Part shown: positions 46,318-55,145 of the stretch, piece by piece | Layout: the number at the start of each line of letters is the position of its first letter | Position numbering within the stretch: position 1 is the first letter of the stretch | Source of the DNA: Trichlorobacter thiogenes | Lineage (GTDB): Bacteria > Desulfobacterota > Desulfuromonadia > Geobacterales > Pseudopelobacteraceae | Reading direction: 5' to 3' | Length of the DNA: 64,000 nt | Assembly: GCF_900167465.1 (NCBI RefSeq) | Contig: NZ_FUWR01000005.1 | Coordinates: forward strand, 62,001 to 126,000 | Position numbers and translations under genes: made by a program | The notes under the pieces: model-generated | The model's database searches: none | Seen by the model: the letters and a program-made list of their open reading frames with translations, nothing else | Told to the model about the DNA's origin: nothing

Positions 46318-48011
46318 GGGAGCTCCTTTGCTAGCGGTAGTTCGACATAAAAGCAGCTTCCTTTGCCCGGCTCTGATTCAACCCGGATCTGCCCTCCCAT
46401 CAACTCGGTCAAACGCTTGCAGATGGCAAGCCCCAGACCGGAGCCGCCAAACTTACGGGTGATGGTTCCATCGGCCTGGGTAAAAGGGGCAAATATCTGT
46501 TTCTGATGTTCCTCAGAGATGCCGATGCCGGTGTCTCTGACTGCTACCAACAATCTGGCCGGTGTATCCTGTTCTGATGCAAGACGGCAAGCACTGATTG
46601 TAACGCCCCCCTGCTGGGTAAATTTGACGGCATTCCCCAACAGGTTCAGGATAATCTGCTTGAAGCGCAACGGGTCGCCCTGCATCTGCTCCGGCAGATC
46701 ATCCGCCAGATCAAGTTGTAGTTGCAGCGATTTCTGTCGGGCAGTGGCACTCTGGATAGCAACGACCTCTTCAAGCACCAGACGGATTGGAAAGGTGATC
46801 TCTTCAAGTTCGATCCGGCCTGCTTCAATCTTGGAAAGATCCAGAATGTCGCTGATCAGAGAAAGCAGGGTGCTGGAACAAAGCTCCATGTTTTCCAAAT
46901 ACTCTTCCTGCTCATGATTCAGTTTTGTATAGCGCATCAGCTGCACCATCCCCAGCAGGCCGTTCATCGGGGTGCGGATCTCATGGCTCATATTGGCCAG
47001 AAACTCACTTTTCACCCGGTTGGCTGCCTCTGCAGCGTAACGGGCTTCAAGCAACTGCGCCTCATGTTGCTTACGCAGGGTAATATCACGGGAAAGCACC
47101 ACAAAGCGTGGCTGATCGCCGCCAGTTCCCGACTTCCGGGCAACAGACAGCTCAAACCAGGCATCGCCATCTGGAAGCGGCAACATGATCTGCCGTCTAT
47201 GGGAATGGCCGGTTATATGGGCCTCCTGCAATGCTTCAAGACAGACCTCTGCTGCCTGGGGCGGCAACATCTCATGCACCGTCTTGCCCAATAACTGCTC
47301 AGACGGTGCAACCAGCTTGTCTGGATCACGGGTATAACAGGCATAGTAACGGCCATCCAGCCCCAACTCAAACAACAGGTCCGGTATGGCCTGAATCAGA
47401 CTGTTAAGGCTGGCACGTTCAGCTTCCAGGGCCTGTTCAACGGCAATATGGCGCTCCATCTGAAGAAACAGCTGGCAGACCAGCAGGGTGGCAAGGGGAT
47501 AGATAACCAGGACCGGCAGCGTAATGGTTGCCAGTGTTTTGGCAATTACAGCCGAAGGAAGCAGAGCGGTACAGCCGATCATCCAAAGGTGCACCAGCAG
47601 CCCGAACAGATAGATACCGGGCAGACCAGCCAGACCGGGATAGCGGCGGCGCAGGTAGTAACCGATCACACCGATGCCGCCAGCGCCGATAATAACGGCG
47701 ATTCCCATGGCAGCCCCGACCCCGCCCAGCCAATAGCGGTAGCCGGCAGCCATAACGGCGGCAACCCCGGCGGTAACCGGACCACCAAACAGACCGGCCA
47801 CGGCAATAACAATACTGCGTCCGTCAAAGATCAGGCCGGGCTGCAGGACTATCGGGGTCAGTATCCCCACCAGGGCCACTCCGCCAAACAGCAGGCCGGA
47901 CACCAGCGCATACCCGAGCCCCTGGTGCCGGATGCGGCGCAGCAGCAGCCCGTGCAGGAAGGTTAAGGCCACCAGCAGGGCGATGTTCTGAATCAGGGAA
48001 AGATAGATCAT
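46314..48011 (-). CDS. 5TMR-LYT type membrane sensor kinase
   Basis: This 565-residue kinase has an N-terminal membrane domain of five or six helices (~1-190) with the LytS-type pattern (VGILTPIVL ... FDGRSIVIAVAGLFGGPVTAGVAAVMAAGYRYWLGG). A PAS domain (~205-315), HisKA with H343 ([15 protein letters not shown]) and HATPase_c (NLLGNAVKF, DTGIGISEE, GGSGLGLAI) follow. It ends after HATPase_c with no receiver, unlike its relatives. It is the first gene of the 21-kb block; GAGG lies 9 nt before its ATG. It may pass phosphate to the receivers of the following hybrids. Confidence 0.92.
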   Translation of the reverse strand: MIYLSLIQNIALLVALTFLHGLLLRRIRHQGLGYALVSGLLFGGVALVGILTPIVLQPGLIFDGRSIVIAVAGLFGGPVTAGVAAVMAAGYRYWLGGVGAAMGIAVIIGAGGIGVIGYYLRRRYPGLAGLPGIYLFGLLVHLWMIGCTALLPSAVIAKTLATITLPVLVIYPLATLLVCQLFLQMERHIAVEQALEAERASLNSLIQAIPDLLFELGLDGRYYACYTRDPDKLVAPSEQLLGKTVHEMLPPQAAEVCLEALQEAHITGHSHRRQIMLPLPDGDAWFELSVARKSGTGGDQPRFVVLSRDITLRKQHEAQLLEARYAAEAANRVKSEFLANMSHEIRTPMNGLLGMVQLMRYTKLNHEQEEYLENMELCSSTLLSLISDILDLSKIEAGRIELEEITFPIRLVLEEVVAIQSATARQKSLQLQLDLADDLPEQMQGDPLRFKQIILNLLGNAVKFTQQGGVTISACRLASEQDTPARLLVAVRDTGIGISEEHQKQIFAPFTQADGTITRKFGGSGLGLAICKRLTELMGGQIRVESEPGKGSCFYVELPLAKELP

Positions 48012-48117
48012 CTAGTTTAACCTCAACGGGAGGCCTCACCCGCATTAAGACTTCAGTGCCCAGTGTTGTTAAATCAGCTTAAAGGCGTGTAAAAGTCTGC
48101 CATTAAACCATGAGATG

Positions 48118-49365
48118 TCAAGCTATTCCACGCTGTTTTGGAGAGGGCAGAAAAAAGGCAAACAGGGCTGCAGAGAGTGTAATAGCAGCAGCGCAGAGAT
48201 AGGCAGGGCTGAATGAACCGTACAGACGCGCCAGCAGCCCGGCAACGGCTGGCCCGATGGCCTGCCCCACCGCAAAAAAGAGGGTAATGGTGGCAAATGA
48301 AGCAGCAGCCCGGGCGCTGCCCAGATAGTCACCCACGGCAGCGGCCATGATGGCCGGTATGGCAAAGACAGCGGAGCCATACAGGACAATGGCAAACAGT
48401 AGACCAACGCTTCCCAACTTGAGACCGGCTAACAGATAGGCGGTACTCTGCACCAGAAAAACCAGTATCAGCCCCTGCTTGCGCCCAATCCGGTCAGACA
48501 GGGCGCCAAAGCCAACCCCGGAAAAAACGCTGAAGAAGCCTACCCATGACCAGTACTGCCCTGCCCGGACCTCGCTCAGACCGTACTCCCGCACCATACT
48601 GGTGACAATAAAGGTGCCGAAGACCATGAAGGTTGCGCCAAAGGCCAGATACAGCAATCCCAACCGGACAAGCAGCCCGCCATCACCACGATGTTCATGG
48701 GGTACCGGCATGCTGCCGTGTTGTTCGTGCTGCACCGGCCCCAGCGGTTCAAGCCCCTTTTCTGCAGGGGTATTACGCAGCCAGAGGGCCGCAATCAAAG
48801 CAGTCAGCAGAGCCATGGCTGCCAGCAGCAGCCAGGCCATACGCCAGCCATCGGCAGCGTAAGAGCGATTGAGCAGAGGGATCAGATACCCGGCACAGAT
48901 AATGGCCAGACCATTACCACCAATAATCAGCCCGGCTGCCCGGCCACGGGTCTGACTACGGAACCAGCAGGGAACCAGCGCCATAAGGGGGATGTTTGCA
49001 AAACCACCACCCAGACCGGTAAGCGCATAGAGCAGTGCAACCGGAAGAAAACCGTGGGATTGACTGATACCGGCCATGCAGAGTGAGATCAGCAGCAGAC
49101 CGGCACTGATCACCGCCCGTGGGCGGAAACGGCGGATCAGCCAGGGGGACAGCACCACGGCAACCAGATAGCCGCTGAAGTTGGCGGTGCCGATCAGCCC
49201 CATCCGGTCATAGGACAGCTGCAGACCGGCCTGCATGGCAGGCAGCAGCATGGTGTAGGCGTAACGGGCCAGCCCCAGACAGGAGAACAGCACCAAGGCA
49301 CCGACCGCCACAATGACCCAGCCGTAGTGCAGTGAACGGCTTGTATCTGAGGTTGAAATGGGCAT
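48118..49365 (-). CDS. MFS transporter (YbfB/YjiJ-like)
   Basis: The 415-residue protein has about twelve hydrophobic helices in two halves, with a charged, His-rich central loop (GPVQHEQHGSMPVPHEHRGDGG). The N-terminal segment LFSCLGLARYAYTMLLPAMQAGLQLSYDRMGLIGTANFSGYLVAV resembles the YbfB/YjiJ family, and GALSDRIGRKQGLILVF is the typical MFS loop motif in the second half. The substrate is unknown. It lies 106 bp upstream of the first kinase gene on the same strand and may share its transcript. Confidence 0.9.
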   Translation of the reverse strand: MPISTSDTSRSLHYGWVIVAVGALVLFSCLGLARYAYTMLLPAMQAGLQLSYDRMGLIGTANFSGYLVAVVLSPWLIRRFRPRAVISAGLLLISLCMAGISQSHGFLPVALLYALTGLGGGFANIPLMALVPCWFRSQTRGRAAGLIIGGNGLAIICAGYLIPLLNRSYAADGWRMAWLLLAAMALLTALIAALWLRNTPAEKGLEPLGPVQHEQHGSMPVPHEHRGDGGLLVRLGLLYLAFGATFMVFGTFIVTSMVREYGLSEVRAGQYWSWVGFFSVFSGVGFGALSDRIGRKQGLILVFLVQSTAYLLAGLKLGSVGLLFAIVLYGSAVFAIPAIMAAAVGDYLGSARAAASFATITLFFAVGQAIGPAVAGLLARLYGSFSPAYLCAAAITLSAALFAFFLPSPKQRGIA

Positions 49366-49550
49366 GGCGCATCATGCCACAGCTGATTACCAGAATCCAG
49401 CTGCATCAACGCCTGCATGGCCCAAAAGCTGTTGACAGCAAACGGCTGTTTCGTTAGGTTGTGCCAACCTTTGTCCAGAGATCCAAACTGTGCGATAAAG
49501 GCTTTTTTATTTTCATACAATTGCGACAACATTTGAAAGGGACGTACGCC

Positions 49551-50054
49551 ATGAACAAGCCGCTGGTTGGTATTTTGATGGGCAGCGACAGTGATCTGCC
49601 GGTAATGGAGAAGGCTGCCGAGGTTTTAAGCCAATTGGGAATCGCCTGGGAAATGGATATCAGTTCTGCCCACCGTCTGCCAGACAAGACCGCTGTCTAT
49701 GCCCGTACCGCCCGCGAACGGGGGATTGAGGTCCTGATCTGCGGGGCAGGTATGGCTGCCCATCTGGCTGGCGTTGTCGCCTCCCATACCACCCTGCCGG
49801 TGATTGGCGTACCGCTGAAATCAGGTGCCCTGGCCGGTGTGGATGCCCTCTATGCCACAGTGCAGATGCCCCCCGGCATTCCGGTAGCCACCGTGGCCAT
49901 TGATGGCGGCAAAAATGCCGGCTATCTGGCTGCCTCAATCCTTTCCATCAAACGACCTGAGCTGGCAGAGAAGCTGGAGCAGTTCCGTGCCTCCACCCGT
50001 CAGGAGCTGGAGACAAAATCCAGCGAGCTGCAGACCCGCCTGAAGCAGGCTTGA
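49551..50054 (+). CDS. purE: N5-carboxyaminoimidazole ribonucleotide mutase
   Basis: This 167-residue class I PurE moves the carboxyl group of N5-CAIR to give CAIR in purine synthesis. It shows the family motifs [55 protein letters not shown] and [15 protein letters not shown]. The ATG at 49551 is preceded by AAAGGGA; the open frame upstream lacks family similarity. It has no purK next to it. Beta-carbonic anhydrase follows after 13 bp, an interesting pairing since both concern CO2/bicarbonate. Confidence 0.96.
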   Translation: MNKPLVGILMGSDSDLPVMEKAAEVLSQLGIAWEMDISSAHRLPDKTAVYARTARERGIEVLICGAGMAAHLAGVVASHTTLPVIGVPLKSGALAGVDALYATVQMPPGIPVATVAIDGGKNAGYLAASILSIKRPELAEKLEQFRASTRQELETKSSELQTRLKQA

Positions 50055-50067
50055 GGGAGAAGCTGCA

Positions 50068-50700
50068 ATGCAGGAAATCCAAAAATTTATCCACGGCTTC
50101 CGTAACTTCCAGGAAGAATACTTCCATGAAGACCACGAGCTGTTTGATTGTCTGAAAAAGGGGCAGCGCCCCAAGGTGGTGCTGATCGGCTGCAGTGATT
50201 CACGGGTCGATCCTTCCATGATGGTTCGCTCGGAGCCGGGGGATCTGTTTATTGTCCGCAACGTGGCCAACCTGGTCCCCCCCTGCGAACATGACCAGGC
50301 CTACCACGGGGTCAGCGCCGCCCTTGAGTATGCGGTCTGCCATCTTGAGGTGGAGCATATCATTGTGCTGGGTCACTCCAACTGCGGAGGCATCCGTTCT
50401 TTAATGGAGGGGATTCCGTCTGATAAAAACGGTGAGTATATCAGCAAGTGGGTCAGCATTGCCGAGCGGGCCAAGCAGCAGGTGCTGGAAAACTTTGCCG
50501 GTGACTCGCCGGAGCGCCAGGCCAAGGCCTGCGAACATGCCTCGATACTGGTTTCATTGGAAAACCTGCTGACCTTCCCCTGGGTACGGGAGCGGGTTGA
50601 TGCCGGACAACTGGACCTGCATGGCTGGTACTTTGATATTGAGTCCGGTAACCTGTACAGCTACCACCCTGCCAGTGGCGAATTTACGCTGCTTGTTTAA
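50068..50700 (+). CDS. Beta-class carbonic anhydrase
   Basis: The 210-residue zinc enzyme interconverts CO2 and bicarbonate. The zinc ligands are visible in GCSDSRVDP (Cys with the Asp-Arg dyad) and LGHSNCGG (His and Cys). FIVRNVANLVPP and SAALEYAVCHLEVEHIIVLGH are also family features. No signal peptide is present, so it is cytoplasmic. It follows purE by 13 bp with GGGAGA before the ATG and is likely co-transcribed. Confidence 0.96.
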   Translation: MQEIQKFIHGFRNFQEEYFHEDHELFDCLKKGQRPKVVLIGCSDSRVDPSMMVRSEPGDLFIVRNVANLVPPCEHDQAYHGVSAALEYAVCHLEVEHIIVLGHSNCGGIRSLMEGIPSDKNGEYISKWVSIAERAKQQVLENFAGDSPERQAKACEHASILVSLENLLTFPWVRERVDAGQLDLHGWYFDIESGNLYSYHPASGEFTLLV

Positions 50701-50741
50701 AACCTGCTGAAATGACATAAAAAACAACTTATCGAATCCCC

Positions 50742-50770
50742 TTGACAAGCATACCAAGGCTGATTATGAT
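50742..50770 (+). promoter_or_regulatory. Sigma-70 promoter of the manganese riboswitch operon
   Basis: A perfect TTGACA -35 (50742-50747) is followed after 17 bp by TATGAT (50765-50770). Transcription should start near 50777, just before the riboswitch. Confidence 0.8.
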
Positions 50771-50778
50771 TTCTCTAC

Positions 50779-50932
50779 GTAAAGGGGAGTAGCTACCGAC
50801 CGGAGACATGGTCGGCCCACGATTCGTCAAGACAGTCCTGTAAAAAGGGCTCGGACGTGGGACGAGAAATCGCCAGCAAGACCTTTATCCAGGTGCAAAA
50901 TTTTTATTTCGCCGTGGGTAAAGGTCTTTTTT
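50779..50932 (+). ncRNA. yybP-ykoY manganese riboswitch with terminator
   Basis: The leader shows the conserved AAAGGGGAGTAGCT (50781-50794) and, at the 3' side, AGCAAGACCTTT (50875-50886), both hallmarks of yybP-ykoY RNAs. CCGACC/GGTCGG and CCCACG/CGTGGG form two further stems. The 3' element also makes an intrinsic terminator: 50879-50890 pairs with 50916-50927 (12 bp, one G-T), followed by T50927-T50932. In this class Mn2+ binding to the aptamer prevents termination, so downstream genes are induced by Mn2+. The two Mn-exporter-type genes in the operon support the call. Confidence 0.9.
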
Positions 50933-50982
50933 ATTTGGCCTTCCCCGGTTTTATCAAAGCAACCTAACGGAGGAACCAAACA

Positions 50983-51840
50983 ATGATGAACCAGTTTAAA
51001 ACAACCTTGCTACTGTCACTATTGACGGTGCTGCTGGTGGCCATGGGCGGCGCTGTTGGCGGATCAGGCGGCATGCTGATCGCCTTTGTCATGGCGGCAG
51101 TCATGAACTTTGGCAGCTATTGGTTTTCAGACAAGATCGTACTGCGAATGTACAATGCCCAGGAGATCACCCGCACTGAGAACCCGGCCTTCTACGATAT
51201 GGTGGAGCGGCTGGCTGGCCGGGCCAATCTGCCGATGCCCAAGGTCTACATCATCCCGGACCAGTCACCCAATGCCTTTGCCACTGGTCGTAACCCCAGC
51301 CATGCTGCAGTGGCAGCCACGGAAGGGATCCTGCGGATTCTTTCACCTGAAGAACTGGAAGGGGTGATGGCCCATGAACTGGGGCATGTCAAGAACCGCG
51401 ACATCCTGATCTCCACGGTTGCTGCCACCTTTGCCGGTGCCATCTCCATGATCGGCAGTATGCTGCAGTGGGGAGCCATGCTGGGCGCTGGGCGGGATGA
51501 TGAAGAAGGTGGCGGTCTTGGCGGCCTGGTGGGATCACTGGCTATGGCAATTCTCGCCCCGTTTATGGCGATGCTGATCCAGATGGCGGTTTCCCGCTCG
51601 CGGGAATATCTGGCTGATGCAACCGGCGCCGAGATCTGCGGCAAGCCCCGCGCCCTGGCCAGTGCCCTGGGACGGCTGCAGAACGCATCGTACCAGATTC
51701 CGATGCATGACGCCACACCGGCCACAGCCCATATGTTCATCGTCAATCCGCTGACCGGCGGCGGTATGATGAGCCTGTTCTCCACCCATCCGCCCATGGA
51801 AGAGCGGATCGCCCGGCTGCAGGCCATGGCCCAGCGTTAA
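50983..51840 (+). CDS. htpX: Membrane zinc metalloprotease HtpX
   Basis: This 285-residue M48 protease degrades damaged inner-membrane proteins. Two N-terminal helices (~7-45) precede the zinc site HELGH ([14 protein letters not shown], ~130), and a third ligand Glu lies in [17 protein letters not shown] further hydrophobic pair lies at ~145-205. The first ATG (50983) has GGAGG 9 nt upstream; an ATG one codon later is an alternative. It is the first gene after the Mn2+ riboswitch, which makes it part of a metal-stress response here. Confidence 0.95.
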   Translation: MMNQFKTTLLLSLLTVLLVAMGGAVGGSGGMLIAFVMAAVMNFGSYWFSDKIVLRMYNAQEITRTENPAFYDMVERLAGRANLPMPKVYIIPDQSPNAFATGRNPSHAAVAATEGILRILSPEELEGVMAHELGHVKNRDILISTVAATFAGAISMIGSMLQWGAMLGAGRDDEEGGGLGGLVGSLAMAILAPFMAMLIQMAVSRSREYLADATGAEICGKPRALASALGRLQNASYQIPMHDATPATAHMFIVNPLTGGGMMSLFSTHPPMEERIARLQAMAQR

Positions 51841-52076
51841 TGCTGCACTGGACCCTGCGCAAGGCCCGCCAACTGGTGGTGGCGGTGGTAGGTGTCACGG
51901 TGGTGATCATCGGTATCATCATGATCTTTACCCCTGGCCCGGCAATCGTGGTGATACCACTGGGCCTGGGGATCCTGGCCACTGAATTTGTCTGGGCCAA
52001 GGATTTGTTGCACAAGGTCAAGACCTACATTGAGAAGAAAGTAAAGAAACCAAAGAAAACGGAGGAATCACAATGA
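51840..52076 (+). CDS. Small PGPGW-type transmembrane protein
   Basis: This 78-residue protein has two hydrophobic segments (~11-32 and ~33-52) around FTPGPAIVVIPLGLGILATEFVWAKDLL, which matches the PGPGW family of small membrane proteins. A Lys-rich cytoplasmic tail follows. Its function is unknown. Its ATG shares a base with the htpX stop (TAATG), and its end overlaps lemA by 4 nt. Confidence 0.85.
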   Translation: MLHWTLRKARQLVVAVVGVTVVIIGIIMIFTPGPAIVVIPLGLGILATEFVWAKDLLHKVKTYIEKKVKKPKKTEESQ

Positions 52077-52657
52077 AACGAATCATGCTGTTGATTATGG
52101 GAACCCTGCTGATGAGCATGCTGTCCGGCTGCGGCTACAACTCCATGCAGGCCAATGAAGAAGCGGTAATTGCTGCCTGGGGTGATGTGGAATCTGCCTA
52201 TCAGCGTCGTAACGACCTGATCCCCAACCTGGTTGAGGTGGTCAAAGGCTATGCCAAACATGAGGCCGACACCTTGAAGGCGGTCACCGAGGCCCGTGCC
52301 AGTGTGGGTGGCATGAAGGTGAGCAAGGATGTCATCAATGACCCGGCTGCCATTGCCAAGTTCCAGCAGATGCAGGGTCAGATGTCCGGCGCCCTGTCCC
52401 GCCTGATGGTGGTGGCAGAGAAGTATCCTGACCTGAAGGCAAACCAGAACTTCCTTGACCTGCAGAAACAGCTGGAAGGGACTGAAAACCGGATCAACGT
52501 GGCCCGTGAGCGTTACAACAAGCAGGTACAGGCCTTTAACACCAGCATCCGTACCTTCCCCAACTCTTTGACCAACTCCCTGATGCTGCACCTGAAGCGC
52601 AAGGAACCGTTCAAGGCTGAAGAGGGAGCCAAGGTTGCACCGAAAGTAAAGTTCTAG
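52073..52657 (+). CDS. LemA family lipoprotein
   Basis: The 194-residue protein has a lipobox (MLSGC, Cys at ~20), so it is lipid-anchored. The LemA signature follows: QANEEAVIAAWGDVESAYQRRNDLIPNLVEVVKGYAKHE and LEGTENRINVARERYNKQVQAFNTSIRTFPNSL. It is mainly helical. LemA proteins are often near HtpX-type proteases in genomes, as here. Its biochemical role is unknown. Confidence 0.93.
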   Translation: MKRIMLLIMGTLLMSMLSGCGYNSMQANEEAVIAAWGDVESAYQRRNDLIPNLVEVVKGYAKHEADTLKAVTEARASVGGMKVSKDVINDPAAIAKFQQMQGQMSGALSRLMVVAEKYPDLKANQNFLDLQKQLEGTENRINVARERYNKQVQAFNTSIRTFPNSLTNSLMLHLKRKEPFKAEEGAKVAPKVKF

Positions 52658-53245
52658 GTGGAGCTGTCCACCTTTATCAGCACCTTTGGGCTGATTTTTC
52701 TGGCAGAGCTGGGTGATAAGACCCAGCTCACAGCCATGGCCCTGGCGCTGCGCTACCCCTGGAAACGGATCTTCATCGGCATTGCCGCTGCCTTTGCCGT
52801 GCTGAATCTTGCAGCGGTACTGGTGGGCAAGATCCTGTTTCTGGTGCTGCCGATCTTCTGGGTCACCCTGGTTTCTGCCCTGCTGTTTCTGTACTTTGGC
52901 TACAGCACCCTGAAAAATGCCTGTGATGCTGAAGATGAAGATGGTCCCCCCCCCACAGCGGCTGATGCAGTGCGGACCGCCTTTCTGATGATCTTCATGG
53001 CGGAACTGGGTGACAAGACCCAGTTGGTTACCGCCAGTCAGGCAGCCCAGCATTCCGGCAGCCTGAGCGGCATGGGCACGGTCTTTGTGGCCTCAACCCT
53101 GGCACTCTGGCTGGTCTCGCTGATCGGCATATTTGCCGGTAAACAACTGGTTAAATATATCCCGGTCTGCTGGATTCATCGCACTGCCGGATTCATGTTT
53201 CTGGTATTTGGCGTTGCCATGGGCTGGCGCCTCTTTTCACTGTAA
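52658..53245 (+). CDS. mneA: UPF0016/TMEM165-Gdt1 type manganese exporter
   Basis: The 195-residue membrane protein has two homologous three-helix halves, each with the family motif E-x-G-D-K-T-Q (AELGDKTQLTAMAL at ~16 and AELGDKTQLVTASQ at ~120). Bacterial members export Mn2+ and are often under the yybP-ykoY riboswitch, as here. The start is a GTG directly after the lemA stop with no clear ribosome-binding site, so translation is likely coupled. The gene symbol follows the Vibrio name and is a family-level transfer. Confidence 0.9.
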   Translation: MELSTFISTFGLIFLAELGDKTQLTAMALALRYPWKRIFIGIAAAFAVLNLAAVLVGKILFLVLPIFWVTLVSALLFLYFGYSTLKNACDAEDEDGPPPTAADAVRTAFLMIFMAELGDKTQLVTASQAAQHSGSLSGMGTVFVASTLALWLVSLIGIFAGKQLVKYIPVCWIHRTAGFMFLVFGVAMGWRLFSL

Positions 53246-53260
53246 ATCTGGAGTTTGTAT

Positions 53261-54199
53261 ATGTCCCCGACAACACTGATGTGGATAGTATTTGCCGTAC
53301 TGATCAGCTTTATGCTGGTCATCGACCTGAGCCTGAATCGTAAGAGCGGTCACGTCAGCTTCAAAAAAGCAGCCACCTGGACCGTGGTCTGGATGCTCCT
53401 GGCTCTGCTGTTCGGTGGCGGAATCTGGTTCACCATGGGCCAGCAGAAGGCGCTGGAGTTTCTGACCGGCTACCTGATTGAACAGTCGCTTTCGGTGGAT
53501 AACCTGTTCGTATTCATCATGATCTTCACGGTCTTCGGGGTGCGGGGCGAACTGCAGGCCAAGGTGCTGAAATGGGGTATTCTGGGGGCGATTGTGATGC
53601 GGCTGGCCTTCATCTTCGCTGGCAGCGTCCTGCTGAAGGAATTTCAATGGCTCTTCTATTTCTTTGGTGCACTGCTGGTCTACACCGCCTGGAAGATGGC
53701 CTTCAGCGGCGATGACGAGATCGAGCCGGACAAGAACCCGCTGGTCAAACTGGCCCGCCGCTTTCTGCCAATGACCAAACGGATCAGGGGCGACTGGTTT
53801 GTTACCCGTCGCATGCAGCTCTGGATCGCCAGTCCGCTCTTCATGGTGCTGCTGGTGGTGGAAAGCAGCGACCTGATCTTTGCCATGGACTCCATTCCAG
53901 CTATCTTCGCCATCACCCTGGATCCGTTTATTGTACTGACCTCCAACATCTTTGCCATCATGGGACTCAGGTCACTCTTCTTCCTGCTGTCAAATCTGAT
54001 GGGGATGTTCGCCTACCTCAAGTTTGGTATCGCCCTGATCCTGGCCTTTGTAGGGGTGAAGATGATCCTGATGATGCTGGGCTTCCATATCCCGATCAGC
54101 CTGTCGCTTGCAGTGATCGTGGTAACCCTGGTAATTGCAGTGGTTGCCTCGCTGCTTTTGCGGAAACCGGAAACCGATGAACTGCTGGAAACAGCTTGA
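53261..54199 (+). CDS. TerC/Alx family membrane protein
   Basis: The 312-residue protein has nine or so hydrophobic helices with family motifs: EQSLSVDNLFVFIMIF (~70-85), RLAFIFAGSVLL, and VVESSDLIFAMDSIPAIFAITLDPFIVLTSNIFAIMGLRSLFFLL. The acidic residues in these helices are expected to bind Mn2+. E. coli Alx is controlled by a yybP-ykoY element too. I start at ATG 53261 (MSPTTLMW) with GGAG 7 nt upstream; a TTG two codons earlier is possible. It ends the Mn2+ operon. Confidence 0.93.
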   Translation: MSPTTLMWIVFAVLISFMLVIDLSLNRKSGHVSFKKAATWTVVWMLLALLFGGGIWFTMGQQKALEFLTGYLIEQSLSVDNLFVFIMIFTVFGVRGELQAKVLKWGILGAIVMRLAFIFAGSVLLKEFQWLFYFFGALLVYTAWKMAFSGDDEIEPDKNPLVKLARRFLPMTKRIRGDWFVTRRMQLWIASPLFMVLLVVESSDLIFAMDSIPAIFAITLDPFIVLTSNIFAIMGLRSLFFLLSNLMGMFAYLKFGIALILAFVGVKMILMMLGFHIPISLSLAVIVVTLVIAVVASLLLRKPETDELLETA

Positions 54200-54231
54200 C
54201 AAACATCCAGGGGAATCCCTACTATTTAACT

Positions 54232-54585
54232 ATGCTACAAAAACGTATCCGCATATTCAGCACCACCCTGCTGAGCATACTGGCACTGGCAACGATCCTG
54301 ATGGCTCCGGTGGCTGCACTGAGCCATCAGGATCTGCCCAAAACTGTCAGTTCTGCAGCTGCAGCCACTGGTTGTGATGATTGTCATCATGATGCAGCGG
54401 ATACCCAGCAGGACGATTGCTGCGCAACAACCGCCTGTGCCTGCGCCTGCCATGCCCCCCTGACCCTGAAAGCCATTACAGTTCCTTTGCCGGTTGCCAT
54501 TGCCAGTAACTTTAACCTCCCAACCCCACAAGCACCGCCACAGGTCTATATCTCCATTTTTGTTCCTCCTCAAAACCGTTTCTAA
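54232..54585 (+). CDS. Small secreted His/Cys-rich metal-binding protein (CopL-like)
   Basis: The 117-residue protein has an N-terminal signal helix (~7-30, cleavage near AALS). A metal-ligand-rich stretch follows at ~46-75 (CDDCHHDAADTQQDDCC and ACACACHAP), and the tail is Pro-rich (TPQAPPQVYISIFVPPQNRF). This layout recalls small CopL-like periplasmic metal-binding proteins, but similarity is only in style. A TTGACA/TACTAT promoter (54196-54225, 18-bp spacer) ends 6 nt before the ATG, so the message may be nearly leaderless. It stands between the Mn2+ operon and a DUF2318-ABC cluster. Confidence 0.7.
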   Translation: MLQKRIRIFSTTLLSILALATILMAPVAALSHQDLPKTVSSAAAATGCDDCHHDAADTQQDDCCATTACACACHAPLTLKAITVPLPVAIASNFNLPTPQAPPQVYISIFVPPQNRF

Positions 54586-54716
54586 ACCCTAAAAGTCCCT
54601 ATTACACAAGCTCATATACTGCAGTAGTGGCCCAATACTGGACCGCAGGCACCTTGCGCTGCCTGCAATAACGGTATTGAGACGCCATACCCACATAAAA
54701 CATCAGGAGATTCGCT

Positions 54717-55145
54717 ATGAAACAGGTTTTGATGGTGATCTGTATGATTGTTGTAACAGCCTGCAGCAGTGGTTCACACAAGACGGTGCAGGCAGACGGC
54801 AACGTAGTAAAGATTCCGCTGGCAGAGTTGCAACCGCAGCAGGCCTCCTTTTACCGGATTACCCTGGACGGCAAAGAGATCCGCTTTTTTGCGGTCAAAG
54901 GCAGTGATGGCCGGATCAGGACCGCGCTGGATGCCTGCGACGTCTGCTTTAAGGAACGCAAAGGCTATCAACAGCAGGGGGACGTGATGCTCTGCCGCAA
55001 TTGCAACCTGACCTTCCCGATTGACCGGATCGGTCCATCATCTGTAGGTGGCTGCAACCCCCACTTCCTGCCCTCACAGGTGACAGGTGATCAGTTGCTC
55101 CTGCCGGTGGCTGAACTGAAACAGGGGGCACGGTTCTTCCCATGA
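54717..55145 (+). CDS. DUF2318 (FtrD-like) lipoprotein
   Basis: The 142-residue protein has a lipobox (VVTACSS, Cys ~16) and then a DUF2318 domain with paired cysteines: ALDACDVCFKERKGY, MLCRNCNLTFPIDRIG and VGGCNPHFLP. Family members bind Fe-S or another metal and occur in iron-uptake loci with FtsX-like ABC genes, for example beside Campylobacter p19. AGGAG precedes the ATG by 7 nt. Its stop overlaps the permease start by 4 nt. A small GC-rich hairpin (GCAGGCA/TGCCTGC, 54645-54666) lies in the leader. Confidence 0.88.
   Translation: MKQVLMVICMIVVTACSSGSHKTVQADGNVVKIPLAELQPQQASFYRITLDGKEIRFFAVKGSDGRIRTALDACDVCFKERKGYQQQGDVMLCRNCNLTFPIDRIGPSSVGGCNPHFLPSQVTGDQLLLPVAELKQGARFFP

Noticed and set aside
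49366-49550. Purine riboswitch upstream of purE
   Set aside because: No purine aptamer loops found; only a weak TTGACA-N17-TAGGTT promoter candidate at 49432-49460.
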